Source: Holosporales bacterium
GTDB lineage: Bacteria; Pseudomonadota; Alphaproteobacteria; Paracaedibacterales; CANFPP01
Direction: 5' to 3'
DNA: 64,000 bases
NCBI GenBank assembly: GCA_947449005.1
Contig: CANFPP010000004.1
Coordinates: 16,115-80,114, forward strand
The notes below the pieces were generated by a model, which saw nothing but the letters and a program-made list of their open reading frames with translations, had not been told where the DNA came from and made no database searches. The position numbers and the translations under genes are program-made. Each line of letters opens with the position of its first letter. Position 1 is the first letter of the stretch. Positions 53,330-63,600 of the stretch are shown piece by piece.

Positions 53330-53785
53330 TTAGTTGATAACAGTGATAGCTGTACGGTTTTGTGCGTGAGCTTCTTCTGTGTTTCCAACAACTTCTAGGT
53401 GATCTTTACCATAAGAAATTGTCTTCAAGCGAGCAGCATCAATACCGAAGCCTTCAAGAGCTTTTTTCGCTGCGTTAGCACGACGTTCACCCAAAGCTAG
53501 GTTATATTCACGTGTACCACGTACGTCAGTTTTTCCTTCAACTGTTGCATGAGTATTTGCATAAGTCTTCAACCAACCAGCTTGTGTTTCTAGAGTTTTC
53601 TTTGCATCGTTAGAAACAGTTGACTTGTCATAACCGAAGAATACGCGGTCTTTAATCTGCTGTTTGAAATCTTCTGGAGTTCCAGGAGCAGCAGCTTGTC
53701 CAACGTTTACGTTCTGTGAATCTGTAGTTTCGCAAGCTACAAGCAATAAGCTTGAGAGTGCAATAGTGAGAATTTTGTTACGCAT
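53330..53785 (-). CDS. pal: Peptidoglycan-associated lipoprotein Pal
   Basis: Outer-membrane lipoprotein tethering the membrane to peptidoglycan. The lipoprotein signal MRNKILTIALSSLLLVAC has its lipobox Cys at residue 18. An OmpA-like domain (about 45-151) shows FFGYDKSTV, TVEGKTDVRGTREYNLALGE and RRANAAKKALEGFGI. The peptidoglycan-binding Asp/Arg residues are in TDVRGTREYN. It is separated from tolB by a 339-bp gap containing a 44-bp perfect palindrome. Confidence 0.96.
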   Translation of the reverse strand: MRNKILTIALSSLLLVACETTDSQNVNVGQAAAPGTPEDFKQQIKDRVFFGYDKSTVSNDAKKTLETQAGWLKTYANTHATVEGKTDVRGTREYNLALGERRANAAKKALEGFGIDAARLKTISYGKDHLEVVGNTEEAHAQNRTAITVIN

Positions 53786-54124
53786 TTTTAAATCCTATGT
53801 TTTAAGTTATATAGATGATATAAACCATAAAAAAGTTAACAAACTATTACAAACAATAAAATAACAAACTTATAAGTTTCTGCGGAATTCTTTTGAAGTG
53901 TAGAGGAAATGCCACAGATGGGGAAGTTTGACAAAATATCTTTCTTTTAAGTTTCTAACTATTAAAGGTACTACATCTATGTATAATGTTCTTGCATAAG
54001 AAGAGTCTAGTAAATTTTGAGATAATCTTAAAATAATTTTGAGAAATATTTACACTGTGTCTTTTATACCTATGTGAGATGAAGATCTTCATCTCACATA
54101 GGTATAAGACAAACATTATTTATC
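53786..54124. other. 339-bp gene-free gap between tolB and pal
   Basis: AT-rich, with no ORF I can support. It contains the 44-bp perfect palindrome at 54064-54107, the pal promoter presumably nearer 53786-53900 (ATAATAAC-type AT-rich tracts), and nothing resembling an RNA gene. Such a large gap inside an otherwise tight cluster suggests separate control of pal. Confidence 0.6.
54064..54107. repeat. 44-bp perfect palindrome between tolB and pal
   Basis: Centred on 54085/54086 (GAAGA|TCTTC), every base pairs from 54064 to 54107 by my check. The arms include TACCTATGTGAGAT and its complement. It can form a 20-bp stem with a 4-nt loop. It lies 17 bp past the tolB stop. No T-run flanks it, so it is not a textbook terminator. 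It may act as an mRNA 3' stabiliser, cruciform or protein site. Confidence 0.85.
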
Positions 54125-55453
54125 TTAATCAGGAGAATTTTTTAGTGGAGACCATGCACAGTCGGAAGCATCTTTTGGCGTTTTAATAGGGCGCATGTTG
54201 CGACCGGTTAAATCAACAAAAAATAGTCGACTCGTGCCACCAAGTCCATTCCGGCTAGGTGTTGTTTCTTTAGTAAACATTAAGTAACGCCCATTACTTG
54301 CCCAAACAGGGCCTTCAACTAAAAAGCCATCTGCAATTAAACGCTCACCACTGCCATCAGGTGCCATGACACCAATGTAAAACTTACCGCCTGTTTGTTT
54401 GGTAAAGGCAATTAGATCTCCGCGTGGTGACCAGACTGGTTGAGAGTATTTTCCATTGCCAAAGCTGATGCGTTTTACATCTCCACCATTTTTATCCATT
54501 ACGTAAACTTGTGATGTACCACTGCGATCGGAGTTAAATACAATTTTTGAGCCATCTGGTGAGTAGCAAGGAGATGTATCAATCCATAAGTGTTGGGTAA
54601 GAAGTGTCGGTTTTCCAGAGGGCAGAGGTTGTGTGTAAATGGCAGTTGTTCCGTTTTTTGCCAAGCTCATGATGATAGATTTTCCATCCGGAGAAAAATG
54701 AGGTGCAAACGTCATGCCTTCAAAATTCCCGAGTAAGGTTTTTTTACCTGTTTGTAGGTTCATCGTATAAACATGGGCTGTGTTTTTAATAAAAGCTAAG
54801 TAAGCAATTTCCTGCTTGGAAGGGGAGTAACGAGGCGTTAAAACCAAATTTTTTCCATCAGTTAAATATTTTAAATTTTCCCCATCTAAATCCATAATAG
54901 CAAGTTTTTTAATTCTGCCTTTTCCTTGGGGGCCAGACTCATCGATAAAGACAACTTGAGTGTCAAAATATCCAGCTTCCCCGGTGACGCGTTTGTATAC
55001 AGCATCTGAAATCATGTGAGCGATTTTACGCCATTTAACTTGCTCACCTGAAAAGGAAAGACCGAGCATTTGCGTTCCACTGAAGACATCAAATAAGCGG
55101 AAGTTAATTTTAATTTTTCCACCACTCTCTTGCGTTATATTACCCGTTAAAAGAAACGGAGCTTTAAGAACGCGCCAATCTGCGAAACGAGGACCGTGCT
55201 GTAGAGAAGCGGAATCCTGTACATATGCACCTTTGTTGATAAGAGAAAATAATCCTGAACTTTCTAGGTCATTGCTAATGACCGTAGCCATGTTGTCTCC
55301 AACACTATCCAGATTTCCTGCTCCAAAAAAGCTAGGGATCGCAATCGGAGTAGCGGCAACCTGACCTTGGGTAATTTCGATCTTCAATCTAGCAAAAACA
55401 GGATTTGTTAGAGAAAAAATAAAGGCAAATAAGAAAATTTTTTTTAAAGTCAC
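54125..55453 (-). CDS. tolB: TolB, periplasmic Tol-Pal translocation protein
   Basis: Six-bladed beta-propeller that shuttles between Pal and TolA. The signal peptide ([18 protein letters not shown]) and N-terminal domain (about 22-160) precede WD40-like PD40 repeats: [48 protein letters not shown] and [14 protein letters not shown]. 442 aa is normal. The start is GTG 55453, directly after the tolA stop with zero spacing. Confidence 0.96.
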   Translation of the reverse strand: MTLKKIFLFAFIFSLTNPVFARLKIEITQGQVAATPIAIPSFFGAGNLDSVGDNMATVISNDLESSGLFSLINKGAYVQDSASLQHGPRFADWRVLKAPFLLTGNITQESGGKIKINFRLFDVFSGTQMLGLSFSGEQVKWRKIAHMISDAVYKRVTGEAGYFDTQVVFIDESGPQGKGRIKKLAIMDLDGENLKYLTDGKNLVLTPRYSPSKQEIAYLAFIKNTAHVYTMNLQTGKKTLLGNFEGMTFAPHFSPDGKSIIMSLAKNGTTAIYTQPLPSGKPTLLTQHLWIDTSPCYSPDGSKIVFNSDRSGTSQVYVMDKNGGDVKRISFGNGKYSQPVWSPRGDLIAFTKQTGGKFYIGVMAPDGSGERLIADGFLVEGPVWASNGRYLMFTKETTPSRNGLGGTSRLFFVDLTGRNMRPIKTPKDASDCAWSPLKNSPD

Positions 55454-56371
55454 TTAAAACATATCCTTAGGGTTAAAGGTCATCGTAAAGCTTTTCCACT
55501 TCTCATACTTATCTTTTGGTATGGGGAGAGGATTACACCTTGGGTCTAATACAGCACGTCTTGCACTCTCGGCGGCGGATTGGAAGTATTGGTCTTGATT
55601 CATGCGACCTTTATCAACAATCTCAGCACTACTAACAGTGCCATCAGGCGCAACATCGATATCCATTTCAACTACTAAGTCTTTGGCGCCACGAGCCCCG
55701 ATGGGGACGCTCCAGCATTTGTAAATTGTTTGTCGTATCGCATCAATTTCAGAAGCTGTAGCAACTTCGCTCACGGCAGATACTCTTGCACCATCTTTTG
55801 AATCTGCTTTAATGTCACTGTCTTCAACTTCTTTAAATAAGTCATTTATAGAAGCAGATTTTTTCTTTTTATCGGGCTTTTTATCACTTTTTTTCGAATT
55901 TTTATTCTTCTTGTCGAGATTGATTTCTGCCTTTTTTGAATCATTCTTTTTGTCTTTTTTCTCTGGCTTTTCAGATTTTTTTGGCTCTGGTTTTTTCTTT
56001 TCTGGTTTTGGTGGAATTGGGTCTTTTTTAGGTTTCACAGGCTCAGGGATAGGCTCTTCTTTTTTTTCTTCTTTTGCAGGTGGCTCATTATTCTCAGGCG
56101 TTGATTTTTCTTCTACTGGTTCTGGTTCATTAGCCGGAGGTTCAACTGGAGGCGGCGCATCTTCTGGCTTTGGTTCAGGAGTAGGCTCTTCCTTCTTTGT
56201 GGTTTCTGGTGCTAATTTCGGAGCAGCAGTTTGATCAGAAATTTGCACGAAGTCAATCAGAACCATCGGTTGATCTAGAGCTGTTTTTTTAAAAGGATTA
56301 TTAATCCCAAAGCTAAACAATAACAGAACAGCAAGATGTAGAATTGCCGAGAAAATTGCTTCACGCTTCAT
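55454..56371 (-). CDS. tolA: TolA, trans-periplasmic energy transducer
   Basis: 305 aa. One N-terminal transmembrane helix (AIFSAILHLAVLLLFSFGI) carries the conserved SxxxH motif that engages TolQR. A long Pro/Glu/Lys-rich periplasm-spanning domain follows (about 50-180), replacing the Ala-rich helix of E. coli TolA. A TonB-like C-terminal domain is last (IRQTIYKCWSVPIGARGAKDL, VDKGRMNQDQYFQSAAESAR). It transmits proton-motive force to Pal/TolB. Confidence 0.92.
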   Translation of the reverse strand: MKREAIFSAILHLAVLLLFSFGINNPFKKTALDQPMVLIDFVQISDQTAAPKLAPETTKKEEPTPEPKPEDAPPPVEPPANEPEPVEEKSTPENNEPPAKEEKKEEPIPEPVKPKKDPIPPKPEKKKPEPKKSEKPEKKDKKNDSKKAEINLDKKNKNSKKSDKKPDKKKKSASINDLFKEVEDSDIKADSKDGARVSAVSEVATASEIDAIRQTIYKCWSVPIGARGAKDLVVEMDIDVAPDGTVSSAEIVDKGRMNQDQYFQSAAESARRAVLDPRCNPLPIPKDKYEKWKSFTMTFNPKDMF

Positions 56372-56376
56372 ATAAA

Positions 56377-56982
56377 CTAATTTACCTTAGGCTGACGTTG
56401 TGCAGGGAGAACAGGTTTTGCCGGCGCAATTTTGATGGGAGAAGGAGTTGTTTGCGCTGGTTTTTGTGCGGATTTAGGAGAAGAAGGAGGGGTTTTTGCT
56501 GGTTTCTTAACCTCATGCGGGATTAAGACTTTTGGATTTTTTGCCCCTACAGCTAACTCAGCAATTAATGAAACACGGTTAAACCCTGCAGATGCAACGG
56601 CTCCCATAACTTCCATTATCTTTCCATAAGGAAGGCCTTTGTCGCCTCGGACGTAGATTTTGGCATCAGGATTGCTTCCTGTAATTGCTAATAACCGTCC
56701 AATTAATTGATCAAATTCCATCTCAGTCTCTTGTAAGAACACTCGGGAGTTAGCATCAATTGAGATAACGAGAGGTTCAACTTGATCGTTCATCTTTGCG
56801 GCTTGTGTTTTTGGCAAATCCACAGGCACACCTACCGTTAACATCGGCGCTGTCACCATGAAAACGACAAGTAAAACCAACATAACATCGACTAAAGGTG
56901 TGACGTTGATATCGCTGGATGGTCTGAACGTGCGACGTCTTCTTCCGCGCGTTGATCCTGATGAGTTGATTGATGCGCCCAT
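56377..56982 (-). CDS. tolR: TolR (ExbD family) with long Pro/Lys-rich C-terminus
   Basis: Inner-membrane stator component. It has an N-terminal transmembrane helix with conserved Asp ([20 protein letters not shown]; the D in VDVML binds protons) and a periplasmic ExbD domain ([20 protein letters not shown]). The last 50 residues (about 150-201) are Pro/Lys/Ser-rich and exceed the usual TolR length of about 140-150. They resemble the tail style of TolA and could bind peptidoglycan or partners. It is 2 bp from tolQ and 5 bp from tolA. Confidence 0.93.
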   Translation of the reverse strand: MGASINSSGSTRGRRRRTFRPSSDINVTPLVDVMLVLLVVFMVTAPMLTVGVPVDLPKTQAAKMNDQVEPLVISIDANSRVFLQETEMEFDQLIGRLLAITGSNPDAKIYVRGDKGLPYGKIMEVMGAVASAGFNRVSLIAELAVGAKNPKVLIPHEVKKPAKTPPSSPKSAQKPAQTTPSPIKIAPAKPVLPAQRQPKVN

Positions 56983-56984
56983 AT

Positions 56985-57746
56985 TTAGACCTGTTCTTCT
57001 AATTGCCGTGAAATAATTGAACCAAATTCACTTGCAAAAGCATCAAGGCGGTTTGCATAACGATTCAAATCACTGGAAATCTTGTTATAAGCAATAGCTG
57101 CTGGAATAGCTGCAACGAGACCAATTGCTGTTGCAAATAAGGCCTCAGCAATTCCAGGTGCAACAACCGCTAAGTTCGTGTTTTGCTGAGCGGCAATGGA
57201 TTCAAAACTATGCATGATTCCAAGAACTGTTCCGAATAATCCAACGATCATACCGTTTGAACCTAAAGAAGCTAGAAAACCCATATGACGTTCAAGTCTT
57301 TCCATTTCACGTCCAATGGTAACCTGCATGACTCTATCAATTCTTTGTTCTAAGGTGCCTCTAAGCTCAGTTGAACGGATGACTCCTTTTGTAATTGATC
57401 GCCGCCATTCTCTCATGGCGGAGCAAAAAATTGAAGAGAGCGGATCAAGAGGGCGATTATTGATACGGTCGTATAATTCGTCCAAGGATCCACCTGACCA
57501 AAAAGATTCTTCAAATTGCTCTGCAGAGGAATATAGCTTATGCAGGCGCACGATTTTTTGAAAAATAATTGTCCATGACCAAAATGAAGCAACGATCAGA
57601 CCAACCATTACAAGCTGGACAATAAGCTCAGCTTCCCAAAACAATCCCCACATCGATGATCCATGCGCGGCTGGAGCTTGATTGGCAATTTCACCGCCAA
57701 CAACGGCAAGGTGATTGGAAGCTGTTTGTAGGGTTGTTGAATCCAT
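56985..57746 (-). CDS. tolQ: TolQ (ExbB/MotA family) proton channel
   Basis: 253 aa with three transmembrane helices. The first spans about 35-58 ([20 protein letters not shown]). The conserved channel pair is [17 protein letters not shown] and [20 protein letters not shown]. The cytosolic loop has the ExbB-type [20 protein letters not shown]. With TolR it forms the pmf-driven motor for TolA. It lies directly downstream of ybgC. Confidence 0.96.
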   Translation of the reverse strand: MDSTTLQTASNHLAVVGGEIANQAPAAHGSSMWGLFWEAELIVQLVMVGLIVASFWSWTIIFQKIVRLHKLYSSAEQFEESFWSGGSLDELYDRINNRPLDPLSSIFCSAMREWRRSITKGVIRSTELRGTLEQRIDRVMQVTIGREMERLERHMGFLASLGSNGMIVGLFGTVLGIMHSFESIAAQQNTNLAVVAPGIAEALFATAIGLVAAIPAAIAYNKISSDLNRYANRLDAFASEFGSIISRQLEEQV

Positions 57747-57759
57747 AATTAACCTAAAT

Positions 57760-58215
57760 CTAATTTGTTTGCAGATGCTGACAAAGTAAATCTCTGACAG
57801 CTGTTGGAATACGAAGCGGCTTGTGATCCTGAAGATTGATACAAGCTAATTTTATTACTACATCTACCAGTAAAGTTGTGCCTTTGACAATACGCTGGTT
57901 GAGTATAACGGTAGCTCCTGTAATATTCGTAATAAATGTTTCTACCATGAGGTTATCCCCAAGATGAGCTGGTAAACAATAGTTAATTGAGCAAAACTTA
58001 ACAACAAACATTATTTTATCAGCAGATATTAGCTGTGCATGATCAAAACCAAGTTGAGAGAACATTATAGTTCTGGCTCTCTCTGCATATTTAAGGTAAT
58101 TAGCATGGTAAACGATACCGCCAGAATCTGTGTCTTCTAAGTAAATGTGAACAGGAAAAGCAAAGGGGTGAAAATTGACATTATCGGTGAAGTCTTTATT
58201 AAAAATTTTGATCAT
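57760..58215 (-). CDS. ybgC: YbgC, acyl-CoA thioesterase of the Tol-Pal cluster
   Basis: Hotdog-fold thioesterase. It shows VHIYLEDTDSGGIVYHANYLKYAERAR, with catalytic Asp in the EDTDSGG motif and a following His/Tyr. 151 aa with about 22 residues before the usual YxEDTD start; no later Met is suitable, so ATG 58215 is kept. That start lies within the first codons of the divergent metal-binding protein gene. Confidence 0.93.
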   Translation of the reverse strand: MIKIFNKDFTDNVNFHPFAFPVHIYLEDTDSGGIVYHANYLKYAERARTIMFSQLGFDHAQLISADKIMFVVKFCSINYCLPAHLGDNLMVETFITNITGATVILNQRIVKGTTLLVDVVIKLACINLQDHKPLRIPTAVRDLLCQHLQTN

Positions 58216-59110
58216 TGTCTTGTTGGGTGCTGCCTGTAAAACCTGTTTCTTTTCTGAAAAAACGAGTAAGCCTTCTGATAAATCTAAACTTTACTTTGTC
58301 ACTAGTTTTACAATTTTACAAGACCTGGTGCAAAAAGTAGCTGGTTCTCATTTAGGCGGGCGCATTGAGGTCAACACGATCGTAAAGATCAATGCAGATC
58401 CTCACACGTATCAACCCACTCCCCACGATTCAAAACTTATTGCAAGTGCAGATGCAGTTTTTATTAATGGTCTGGGTTTTGAGGGATGGATTGATCGTTT
58501 AATTTGTGGTTCTGGTTTTAAGGGGCCTATTTATACAGTTTCTAAAAAAGTTGATCCTCGTATTTTAGCATCTAACGTAAATCTAATTGATCCGCATGCG
58601 TGGCATAGTGTTAAGAACGTTATTCTTTATACCCAGGAAATTGTGCGAGCCTTTATAGAAATTGATCCAGAATTTGCAAAGGACTATCAACGTAATGGAA
58701 ATGCGTTGATCAAGAAATTACAAGAACTGGATGTTTTTGTTACAAAATTATTTGCAAAGATTCCAAGTAATGAACGCCAGGTCGTCACGACTCATGATGC
58801 TTTTTGGTATTTTGGGATGGATTATGGAATTAAATTTTTATCACCAGTTGGTATTAGCACAGAGGCGCAAGCATCAGCTGCAGTGGTGGGGGAGCTTATT
58901 AATCTTATAAGAAATAATAAGATAAAAGCTGTTTTTATTGAGAATTTAGCGAATCCACGTTTGATTGAACAAATTGCGATGGAAGCAAATGTGAAGGTTG
59001 GTGGAATTCTTTATGCTGACTCTCTGTCATTACCAACAGAGGTTGCTGGAGATTATTTTTCTATGATTAGGCACAATGCTCAAACTATCTGTCAGTCTCT
59101 TCATTCGTAA
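58187..59110 (+). CDS. Zn/Mn-type ABC transporter solute-binding protein (ZnuA/MntC-like)
   Basis: Cluster A-I periplasmic metal receptor. GTG 58187 gives MKSLLKILIIVLLGAACKTC, a probable lipoprotein signal with Cys, though the lipobox is atypical (GAAC). TTG 58175 is also in frame. Metal ligands are His in NADPHTYQPTP, His in IDPHAWHS, His in VTTHDAFWYFG and Asp in ILYADSLS. There is no long His-rich loop, so a Mn or Zn preference cannot be set. No permease or ATPase gene is nearby. Its 5' end overlaps divergent ybgC by 29 nt. Confidence 0.86.
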   Translation: MKSLLKILIIVLLGAACKTCFFSEKTSKPSDKSKLYFVTSFTILQDLVQKVAGSHLGGRIEVNTIVKINADPHTYQPTPHDSKLIASADAVFINGLGFEGWIDRLICGSGFKGPIYTVSKKVDPRILASNVNLIDPHAWHSVKNVILYTQEIVRAFIEIDPEFAKDYQRNGNALIKKLQELDVFVTKLFAKIPSNERQVVTTHDAFWYFGMDYGIKFLSPVGISTEAQASAAVVGELINLIRNNKIKAVFIENLANPRLIEQIAMEANVKVGGILYADSLSLPTEVAGDYFSMIRHNAQTICQSLHS

Positions 59111-59243
59111 CAGGTGTTGGTTTTGGCTGCTCGTCTTCATCTTTTCTTTGTCTTTGTTGTTGCTTGCGCTTCAATAAATTTGCCTTGAGAGCTGAGCTTA
59201 ATCTGTCTAAGCGTTCACTTTTTGTAACTTTTTTCTCTGTCAT
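59085..59243 (-). CDS. Small basic protein (52 aa), alphaproteobacterial type
   Basis: The frame from ATG (complement of 59241-59243) reads MTEKKVTKSERLDRLSSALK, followed by NLLKRKQQQRQRKDEDE and a stop at 59085. The pattern RL-x2-ALK-x-NL-x-KRK resembles short proteins found in many alphaproteobacteria; that is family memory, not a search result. Highly basic and helical, it may bind nucleic acid or the membrane. It overlaps the convergent metal-binding gene's 3' end by 26 bp. No function is known. Confidence 0.65.
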   Translation of the reverse strand: MTEKKVTKSERLDRLSSALKANLLKRKQQQRQRKDEDEQPKPTPVTNEETDR

Positions 59244-59291
59244 AGTTATGGTTCTTTGTTGTTGATTTTAAGAGAGTATACTATGCTTTTT

Positions 59292-59316
59292 TGAGATCCT
59301 GGGGTCAAGTCCTGAC
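59292..59316. repeat. Degenerate copy of the ATCCTGG intergenic repeat
   Basis: TGAGATCCTGGGGTCAAGTCCTGACG keeps the left arm and TCAAG loop of the element at 3755, but its right arm is eroded. It lies between the small basic gene and the HExxH protein gene. Confidence 0.5.
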
Positions 59317-59398
59317 GAGCTAAAACAAAAAAATCAAGCTTAGACATTGAACCGAGGGGATAAGAAATTTGCACACTAAAGATTTTGTAGGAAACGTA

Positions 59399-60547
59399 AT
59401 GAAACACTATCTAGATATTTTTCTAAGCTATTGCAAATCTTACGGTCGGATTCTTTTCTTTTCTGGGGTTGCGGCTGTTCTTTTGATCAGCTTTGTAAGT
59501 GGCATCATTTCTAGGCAGTCTGAAGAACCGTTTATTAAAGTTGTTTATCGTGAGCCTGCAAATATTTTTACCATTATGGATAAGACAAGCTTATGGAACA
59601 AAGTATACTGCAACAAAGTGTATAATGATTACTGGATCGATAAAATTGGTCTAACAAAAGCAGACCAAAGCATTTTCAAAAAATACAAAAAGCTTCGTGA
59701 CAAATATTTTCCAATAAAGGATCCCGAAGGTCCGATTAATCTATTTGTATCGATAGAATTTTATGACAGAGATGTGATAGGTCATGCTTTTTATGAAGCC
59801 GAAACCATGGAAGAGGCATATTCTAAACTTTCGACTTTTATGACAAAAGAGGAGGTAAAATTTCTTCGAGAATTTTATGCGCAATTTGAAAAAAGATACG
59901 CTCCACTTTTAGAAGAAAGTAAGAAATTAAGCGCCCTTCCAAAAATCTTTATGGCTGATCTTAATAATAAAGAACTTGATAAGTATCTTAAGAAAGTTGC
60001 ACGATTTTATAACTCTCGTTTAGGTAAGAAGTATACGGTTTTGTATACTTGGTTTCCTCTAGAAAACCAAAGCGCAGCTTTTCCGGAGGGTGAATTTATG
60101 ATAATGCAATGTTCGCCAAATATGCCTATCGATAGAATACCTGGAGCTGATATCGTTGTGCATGAAATTATTCACACCATTTCAGTGCATCAACCTTTAG
60201 AGCAAAAATTGCAGTTATCAGAAATATTTTTGAGAAAATTTAAAGGTTTAGATAAGTTTCCTGGTTATGATCGATTAAGAATCCTTGAGGAACCTTTAGC
60301 TGTTGTTTTTGGTCAAGCTTTATATCTAAAGAAATTTAAACCGGAGCTTTATCAAAAAGAGAAATATCAAATGATTTGGTATAATTATCCTTGGGTTAGT
60401 ACTATGGCGCAACTTTTGGAACCTATATTAGAAGAGGCTTTTGATAGAGGAGATGTTCTCAGTCCAGATTTGATAGAGATAATGTCTGATATGGCAAAAC
60501 CGCTTTATCAAATTTCGATCAATCCTAATCAGATGAGTGTGTCTTGA
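59399..60547 (+). CDS. Membrane-anchored putative zinc metallopeptidase (HEIIH)
   Basis: 382 aa from ATG 59399 (AGGAAA precedes it). One N-terminal transmembrane helix (about 18-38; ILFFSGVAAVLLISFVSGI) anchors a periplasmic or extracellular domain. ADIVVHEIIHTISVH contains HExxH (H255, E256, H259), and a Glu-Glu pair at about 297-298 (RILEEPLAVVFG) is placed like the third ligand of gluzincins. I know no matching family. In form it resembles DUF2268/DUF4932-type peptidases, which is only a suggestion. Monocistronic. Confidence 0.65.
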   Translation: MKHYLDIFLSYCKSYGRILFFSGVAAVLLISFVSGIISRQSEEPFIKVVYREPANIFTIMDKTSLWNKVYCNKVYNDYWIDKIGLTKADQSIFKKYKKLRDKYFPIKDPEGPINLFVSIEFYDRDVIGHAFYEAETMEEAYSKLSTFMTKEEVKFLREFYAQFEKRYAPLLEESKKLSALPKIFMADLNNKELDKYLKKVARFYNSRLGKKYTVLYTWFPLENQSAAFPEGEFMIMQCSPNMPIDRIPGADIVVHEIIHTISVHQPLEQKLQLSEIFLRKFKGLDKFPGYDRLRILEEPLAVVFGQALYLKKFKPELYQKEKYQMIWYNYPWVSTMAQLLEPILEEAFDRGDVLSPDLIEIMSDMAKPLYQISINPNQMSVS

Positions 60548-60661
60548 TGTTGCGTTGAATAGTGGGTTAAAGTCTTTGCTTTTTAGCTAACTAGTTCTGT
60601 CCATATAAAAAAGATCTTAGAAGAATGTTGTGTGATATTAGTAGGGCCGTAGAACTACTTT

Positions 60662-63600
60662 TCACTTAAATGAATGCCAACTTTCTTGTTTATGCAATGA
60701 TGTTACGCTTTTCTCTGACCCAGGAAAAAAAGCCGGATCATCAAACAATGAGTTGTATGATGAATAGCGTGATGAACCTAAAATAGGGCTGCCAGCTTCA
60801 ACATCTGGTTCATTCATACGAATTGTCGTTGCTGCTTGTCGTAATTCATGAGCTGAAGTATCGCTTCCACTGTTCAGAAATGATTCGAATGATCTGAATG
60901 ATGGGTAGGAATATAAACTGCTGTTGTCAGATTCAATGTCTAACTCAACGGCTGCAACTCTATTGTTAAATATTCTATTCTCAAAGAAGGGCGATAACCA
61001 TGATGTAACTTTGCGTGCCATGTACACAATGAATGGTATTGCTGTGCAAGCCACCAATATTCCAATAAATATGTAGGTAGTATTAGATATGGAAGATTGT
61101 GTGGGGGCAGAGGTGGGTTTTGTAATCGGTTGCTGTGGTTGAGCAGGTGCAGGTGAGGTGGTAATGTTTTGGGTTGGCGTAGTAGTCGGTAGTTGACTCG
61201 GTGTGTGAGTGGGCGTTGTTGAGTGAGTGCTTGGAGTGCCAGAAACTAAACTGGGTGAGAAAGTTGGAGAAGGCACGGGATGATCGGTTGAATCAACTGT
61301 TGGCACAATGGTTGCACTAATTGAAGGTTCTGGTGAAGGATTTTTGCTGGGTTGATTCACTAATGTTGGTGTATTCGTCGATGGAAGCACTGTTGGAGAA
61401 AATGACGCAGTAGGAGTACTTGTTGGGATGCTAGTTGGGCTCGATGAAGGTATTTCAATAGGGAGCGCTGTAGGCTGTTCCGTTGGCATGACTGATGGTT
61501 GTGTATAAGTTATGGATGATGCGGAATAGCTAGCGATGTCTCGTGCATTGGACCAAACGTCCGATGGACCTGCTGACAGGACTGTTTTACGAACCAAAAT
61601 ATAATCTAAACGGGCCTTTAAGCTATCTAGAATATTCTTTTCTAAAGTGAGTCCCGAAGGGAGTTTTTTGGGGAGAAAAGTATCCATATCCACAGATATA
61701 ATGTCGGTTTGATCCCCGAGGCTAAATACAAGTTCCAGATCATTTGTTATCGACTGCCCCAAGAGCGATTGGCTAAAAATATCTTCTGAATTCGAGCTGC
61801 TGATCTGAATGGCGTCATAAGGAGTGCCTGCATGGTCATCCATTTTAATAAGAATTAACGTGGATTTGTTTGTTTGTGAACCTAAGCCTGTCGCATCACC
61901 CATTGCATATAAAACATTATTCTGGATGAGCATCTTTTTGATCAGGCTATTTTCTCCACCCAGGAACGAATAAGCCCAGTTGCCAAAGCAAGCAATCAGC
62001 GCTTTTGTATTTCCAGTATCTGTTTGAAGCGAGGTTCCTCCAAAAATTAAGCCGCCAAAGTCTGACTCAATGATTAAAGCATTTGCTGTATTCAGTAGAG
62101 TCGATGGTGTGTAAAACATTGTTAATGAGTAACTTGAGGTGATAGAGCAATCTGTGTCCAGACCAATAGCCAGTATTTTATGGTCAGCGTAGCCTATCAT
62201 ATAAGTCCTGATCATATCACGAAACACAATAGAATCAACATCTGTGAACGTTCCTTGAGCCGGAATTGTTTTTTCGCATACGAGATCGCCTGAGGCTTTA
62301 TTAAATATTGCAGCAACAGGCAAGTTCAATGCGTTAGAGCTGATGGCCGTGATTTGATTGCTATCTGGATTAAAATTGATTGCAGACAGTTTATTGTGAA
62401 GAGAAACCTTACCCCATTTGAATTGCTGGCGGTTAAAGTCGGTACATACCAACGCGGCAGAGGGATCGCTCTGATTGTTTAATTGACCAGACAAAAGAAC
62501 CTCATTATCTATCGCGGAGATTATATTCGTTGTATTCCATGGCAATTGTTCTGTTGGTAGTTGTTGACCATTCCAATTGGAGAAACGACGACATTGCTGT
62601 CCACCACAGAGAGTTATCTCATTGGTTGTGATTGCAGCCGTACTGGTCAAACTTGTCCAAGGCGTGAGAATAGAAGACCAGTTACCGGGGGTGGTGGGTT
62701 CTAGCGTGGGTAATGTGCTGGGTGAATAACTCGGACTGGGCGATGGAGGATACATGGGGCTACGCGTATGCATGGTTGGCGAATGAGAAGGATGAGCTGA
62801 AGGTGAGCTAGTTGGCTGCTTCGTTGGCTGTCTTGACGGTTGCATACTTGGAGTGCTGCTTGGCTGTACAGTTGGTTGTTTTGACGGTTGCATGCTTGGG
62901 ATGTTTGTTGGTTGTGTGGATGGATGATTCAATGGTTGCACACTTGGAGCGCTCGTTGGCTGTGTAGACGGTTGTACTGTTGGCAGATTAGAAGGCTGCA
63001 AGGTGGGAGTGCTCGTTGGCTGTCTGGTTGGTCGACGTGACGGTTTCACACTTGGAGCACTGCTTGGTTGTGTAGTTGGTTGTTCTGACGGTTGTGCACT
63101 AGGTTGTGTCGTTGGCTGATTTGAAGGCTGCAGAGTGGGAGTGCGCGTTGGTTGTCTGGTTGGGTGACCTGAAGGTTTCACACTTGGAGCACTGCTTGGT
63201 TGTGTAGTTGGCTGCTCTGACGGTTTTTCACTAGGTTGTACCGTTGGCAGATTTGAAGGCTGCCGGGTGGGAGAGCTGCTTGGCTGTGTAGTTGGTTGTT
63301 CTGACGATTGTGCACTAGGTTGTGTCGTTGGCAGATTTGAAGGCTGCACAGTGGGTCTGTGTGTTGGCTGTCTGGTTGGTCGACTTGACGGTTGCATACT
63401 TGGAGCGCTTGTTGGCTGTCTTGATGGTTGCCGGGTGGGAGAGCTGCTTGGCTGTGTAGTTGGCAGATTTGAAGGCTGCAGAGTGAGAGTACTCGTTGGC
63501 TGTCTGGTTGGTCGACCTGACGGTTGCATAGTTGGAGTGCTGCTTGGTTGTGTCGTTGGTTGCTCACTTGGGTTGCTTGTTGGCTGCTCTGACGGTTTTT

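Noticed and set aside
55812..56234. A Phe/Ser/Gly-rich plus-strand frame opposite tolA
   Set aside because: It is the complement of the Lys/Pro/Glu-rich stalk codons, with no independent evidence.
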